A DNA stretch of 64,000 nt from Saccharopolyspora erythraea NRRL 2338 (GTDB taxonomy: Bacteria; Actinomycetota; Actinomycetes; Mycobacteriales; Pseudonocardiaceae): contig NC_009142.1 in the NCBI RefSeq assembly GCF_000062885.1, positions 8,111,584 to 8,175,583 of the forward strand. The letters run 5' to 3'. Of the stretch, positions 61,513 to 64,000 are shown in pieces; the stretch's first letter is position 1; each line of letters starts with the position of its first letter. The translations under genes and the position numbers were made by a program. The notes below the pieces were generated by a model. The model had not been told where the DNA came from, did not search any database, and saw nothing but the letters and a program-made list of their open reading frames with translations.

Positions 61513-61737
61513 GTAACTCTCCTCCAAGATATTTCCCCACGAGGGGGATGAAAATCAACTGTCAGGGGGATGCCGTCACCAGATGTTGATCACGTCTGCG
61601 CGGCTGGTGGTCTTGCCGGGAACCCGACCTCGGCATTCGCCCGCAAAGGCGGCCGGGCGCTCAATTCCCCGGGAAATCAAATGGAATATGACAACGCGCA
61701 TATGTCACGCCGAGTCGGCGGACCTGGGAGGGCGATG
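61513..61737. other. Promoter region between secreted-protein genes
   Basis: This 225-bp gap upstream of the 60058 gene is AT-richer than its surroundings (for example TATCTTGGAGGA before the start and ATGGAATATGACAACGCGCATATG further up). It probably holds the promoter. No gene is seen. Confidence 0.45.
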
Positions 61738-62652
61738 TCAGTCGGGCGTGATGCCGGGCTGCGGGACCGGCCTGCCGGTCAGCGCTGGTGCGGCGCCGCG
61801 TGCGGGCACGCGGATGAACGCCGCGGCACCGCTCGGACCGCTGGGGTGCCAACCGATTCCGACACCGTTGTGGTGCCCGTCGGCGGCTGTGCCGCTCCCG
61901 GTCGAGCCGGGCGCGGAGACTGGAATGGTGAAAGGCCGGGGCTGGACCGGGATCTGCCGCGAACGCGGCGTTTCCGAATCACCGTCGGCCGAAGCCGGTT
62001 TCCCGCCCTGGCTTTCGGAGCTGGGTCGCGCAACGCGCTCGGCAGCACCCGGATTGTCCACAGTGGCCGGAGAGGGAGCTGCGGGCTGCAGCGCCGGGCC
62101 GGTGGCCGGCGGGAGCTGCGGAGCCCGCACCGGCGACTGGTCGTGCTGCGCCGGGAACTCACCGCGCAGCAGCAGCGGACGGCTCAGCTCGGCGAGCTCA
62201 CGGCCGACGGTGTGCGACACCTGCTCGGCGCGCTGGCCGGAGGCCGTCACCGCCGAGTCCGCGACCCGCTGCACCGGCTCGACGGCGGTCTCGTGCAGCG
62301 CCTGCGCGACCGGTTCCGCCGCCGGGACGAGCAGCTCGCGCGCCCCGGACCCGTCGACCAACGCGGACCCGTCGACCAGACCGGACCGGGCGACCAGCGC
62401 GGCCGGGTCGAGCTCGGGCAGCCCGAAATCCGACGGGCCGTCCGCGACCGCGGGGATGAGCCGGTGCTGCCCGCCGACGACGTCCTCGACGGCAGGCAGC
62501 GGCAGGAGCGGTGGGAGTTCGACGGCCTCGGCCGGCGATCCCACCAGCCACGCGGCGGAAGAACCCGCGACCGCCGCGCCCGCGACGACCAGCACCCGGG
62601 AGAGCAACCGCAAGCCGCGGTCACTCCGCGGTTCCCGGTCGGCTTCCGGCAT
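61738..62652 (-). CDS. Secreted Pro/Ala-rich protein of unknown function
   Basis: A 304-residue protein starting MPEADREPRSDRGLRLLSRV; ATG 62652 follows GGAGG and further purines. The signal peptide covers about residues 12-43 (LLSRVLVVAGAAVAGSSAAW, ending AEA). The mature part is low in cysteine and rich in Pro, Ala and Gly. It has segments VARSGLVDGSALVDGSGARE, VAQALHETAVEPVQRVADSA and a conserved-looking end ADGHHNGVGIGWHPSGPSG, then GRPVPQPGITPD. No enzyme motif is seen. Same strand and style as the 60058 gene, so the two may be related functionally. Confidence 0.78.
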   Translation of the reverse strand: MPEADREPRSDRGLRLLSRVLVVAGAAVAGSSAAWLVGSPAEAVELPPLLPLPAVEDVVGGQHRLIPAVADGPSDFGLPELDPAALVARSGLVDGSALVDGSGARELLVPAAEPVAQALHETAVEPVQRVADSAVTASGQRAEQVSHTVGRELAELSRPLLLRGEFPAQHDQSPVRAPQLPPATGPALQPAAPSPATVDNPGAAERVARPSSESQGGKPASADGDSETPRSRQIPVQPRPFTIPVSAPGSTGSGTAADGHHNGVGIGWHPSGPSGAAAFIRVPARGAAPALTGRPVPQPGITPD

Positions 62653-62895
62653 CTGGTCTCCGCCTCCTCGGCGTCGCTGCTGGCGGCCATGTGACGGGCG
62701 TGCCCTGCGGCTCGGCCCGTGCGCCCTGGTGGGTGCCGACGGCGAGCCTGCCAAAGCAGGGCCGGATTCCGCATCCGCAGCGCGACAACATCGCTACATC
62801 GTGTGATCGCGTGCGCCTGCGGAGTGCTGCGGCTCACCGGCCGTGGATCGTCTTTTCCTCCTCCGGCGGGGCCGCTCCCGGCGATACGGTTGCGG

Positions 62896-64000
62896 TGTGA
62901 GCGATTTCAAGATCACGGGCCCGGACGACGCGGCCGGCGCGATCCCCCGCCCGCTGCGGGTCGGCGCGGCGCTGAGCTGGCGGCTGCTGGTGATCCTCGG
63001 CGCCCTCTACGTGCTCGGCATGATCGTGTCGCGGCTGTTCGTCGTGGTGATCCCGGTGGCCATCGCGCTGCTGCTGGCGGCGCTGCTGGCACCGGCGGTC
63101 GGCACCCTCGCGCGGTACCGGGTGCCGCGGGCGCTGTCGACCGCGGTGGTGCTCGTCGGCGGGCTGGGCGTGGTCGGAGGCGTCCTCACCTTCGTGATCA
63201 ACGCCTTCATCGAGGGCTTCCCGCAGCTGCAGGCGCAGGTCGTGCTGAGCCTCAACGGCATCCGGGACTGGCTGTCGACCGGTCCGCTGCACCTCAACGA
63301 CCAGCAGATCACGACCTACGTCGAGCAGGCCGAGGAGTGGCTGAAGAACAACCAGGCGACCCTGACCCAGGGCGTCACCAGCGGTGTGCTCACCACCGCG
63401 GGCACCTTCGGCAACTTCCTGACCGGCCTGCTGCTGGCGCTGTTCACGCTTATCTTCTTCCTCTACGACGGCCGCCGGGTGTGGCTGTTCGTCATCCGGA
63501 TCGTGCCCGCGGAGAACCGCGACCGCATCGACCGCGCGGGAAGCCGCGGCTTCGCCTCGCTGGTCGGCTACGTGCGGGCGACTGCGCTGGTGGCCGTCGT
63601 CGACGCGCTGGGCATCTGGATCGGCCTGGTCGCCGTCGGGGTGCCGCTCGCGGTGCCGCTGGCCGCTCTGGTGTTCCTCGGCGGGTTCGTGCCGATCGTC
63701 GGTGCGGTCGCCTCCGGCGCGGTCGCGGTGCTCGTCGCGCTGGTGACCAACGGCTGGATCGCGGCGCTGATCGTGCTGGGCGTGGTGCTGGCGGTCCAGC
63801 AGATCGAGGGCAACGTGCTGCAGCCGCTGCTGCTCGGCCGTGCCGTGCAGCTGCACGCGCTCGCGGTCGTGCTGGCGATCAGCGTCGGCGTGGTCATCTC
63901 CGGCATCATCGGCGCGCTGTTGGCCGTGCCGCTGGTGGCCGTGCTGAACTCCGCCATCCGGTCGCTGACCTCCGACGAGGCCGAGGGAGAGCTCCCGCCG
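62896..64000 (+). CDS. AI-2E family (PerM-type) membrane transporter, partial
   Basis: The frame opens at GTG 62896 (VSDFKITGPDDAAG) and is still open at the window end, giving 368 residues. A GATACGGT -10-like element lies seven bases before it, so the mRNA may be leaderless. Features of the AI-2E/PerM family are the first span pair (WRLLVILGALYVLGMIVSRL, VVIPVAIALLLAALLAP), a periplasmic helical region (QVVLSLNGIRDWLSTGPLHL), FFLYDGRRVW and the C-terminal GGFVPIVGAVASGAVAVLVA and QQIEGNVLQPLLLGRAVQLH. Members export autoinducer-like or other small solutes or act as sodium/proton antiporters. Divergent from the secreted-protein gene. Confidence 0.92.

Overview
The window is very GC-rich, densely coded actinomycete chromosome. 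The closest fit is Pseudonocardiales, probably Saccharopolyspora; this is inferred from codon use, gene content and gene order, not from a search. The 42.9-57.4 kb segment carries the origin-proximal actinobacterial block dnaB, rplI, rpsR, ssb, rpsF, a GT87 membrane glycosyltransferase, ponA, a DUF5318 gene, a PadR gene and ino1. The same order is known around Rv0046c-Rv0058 of Mycobacterium tuberculosis. The rest is lineage-specific: small regulator/effector modules, transporters, secreted proteins and debris.

Layout. 1-10 kb: the end of a thiolase gene, a SIMPL protein, two ArsR/SRPBCC modules (1.1-1.9 and 5.6-6.4 kb), an AAA ATPase, a 31-residue membrane peptide, a YCII protein, a YunG-like protein, a HIT hydrolase lying between two copies of a 209-bp direct repeat, a thioredoxin/NHL protein and an orphan GroES-like protein. 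10-22 kb: a VanW cell-wall protein, a cupin, and two PhoX phosphatase paralogues flanking an MFS exporter, a PEP-synthase-like phosphotransferase and a TetR regulator. 22-26 kb: two long gene-free low-complexity tracts, with a 33-bp tandem array and a 51-bp tandem repeat, on either side of an MFS gene. 26-40 kb: a large unknown acidic protein, a LuxR-type STAND regulator, a TetR regulator with a long extra C-terminal domain divergent from an orphan clpX paralogue, methyltransferases, WYL and GlxA-type regulators, a quinone oxidoreductase, and an XRE-cupin regulator divergent from an internally deleted FAD oxidoreductase. 40.4-42.3 kb: a scar where four truncated genes (Eis acetyltransferase, methyltransferase, metallo-beta-lactamase-fold protein, CGNR protein) abut. 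42.4-57.4 kb: the conserved replication/ribosome/cell-wall/inositol block, with a sortase-type LPTTG protein and endonuclease IV beside it. 57.5-64 kb: a PAS-GGDEF protein, another GT87 enzyme, two secreted proteins of unknown function and the start of an AI-2E family transporter.

Several genes form functional sets. Ribosomal proteins and SSB are co-transcribed next to the replicative helicase. PonA, VanW, the GT87 enzymes and the LPTTG protein all concern the envelope. PadR-ino1 starts inositol synthesis for phosphatidylinositol and mycothiol. Many regulator genes have visible inverted repeats in or beside their promoters, and strong hairpin terminators separate the units. The most unusual points are the four-gene scar, the HIT gene inside a direct duplication that stops exactly before the thioredoxin cysteines, a cluster of DnaA-box-like sequences between dnaB and rplI, the tandem arrays, and a membrane glycosyltransferase whose Shine-Dalgarno points to an AUC codon. 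No rRNA, tRNA, CRISPR array, transposase or prophage gene was recognised.
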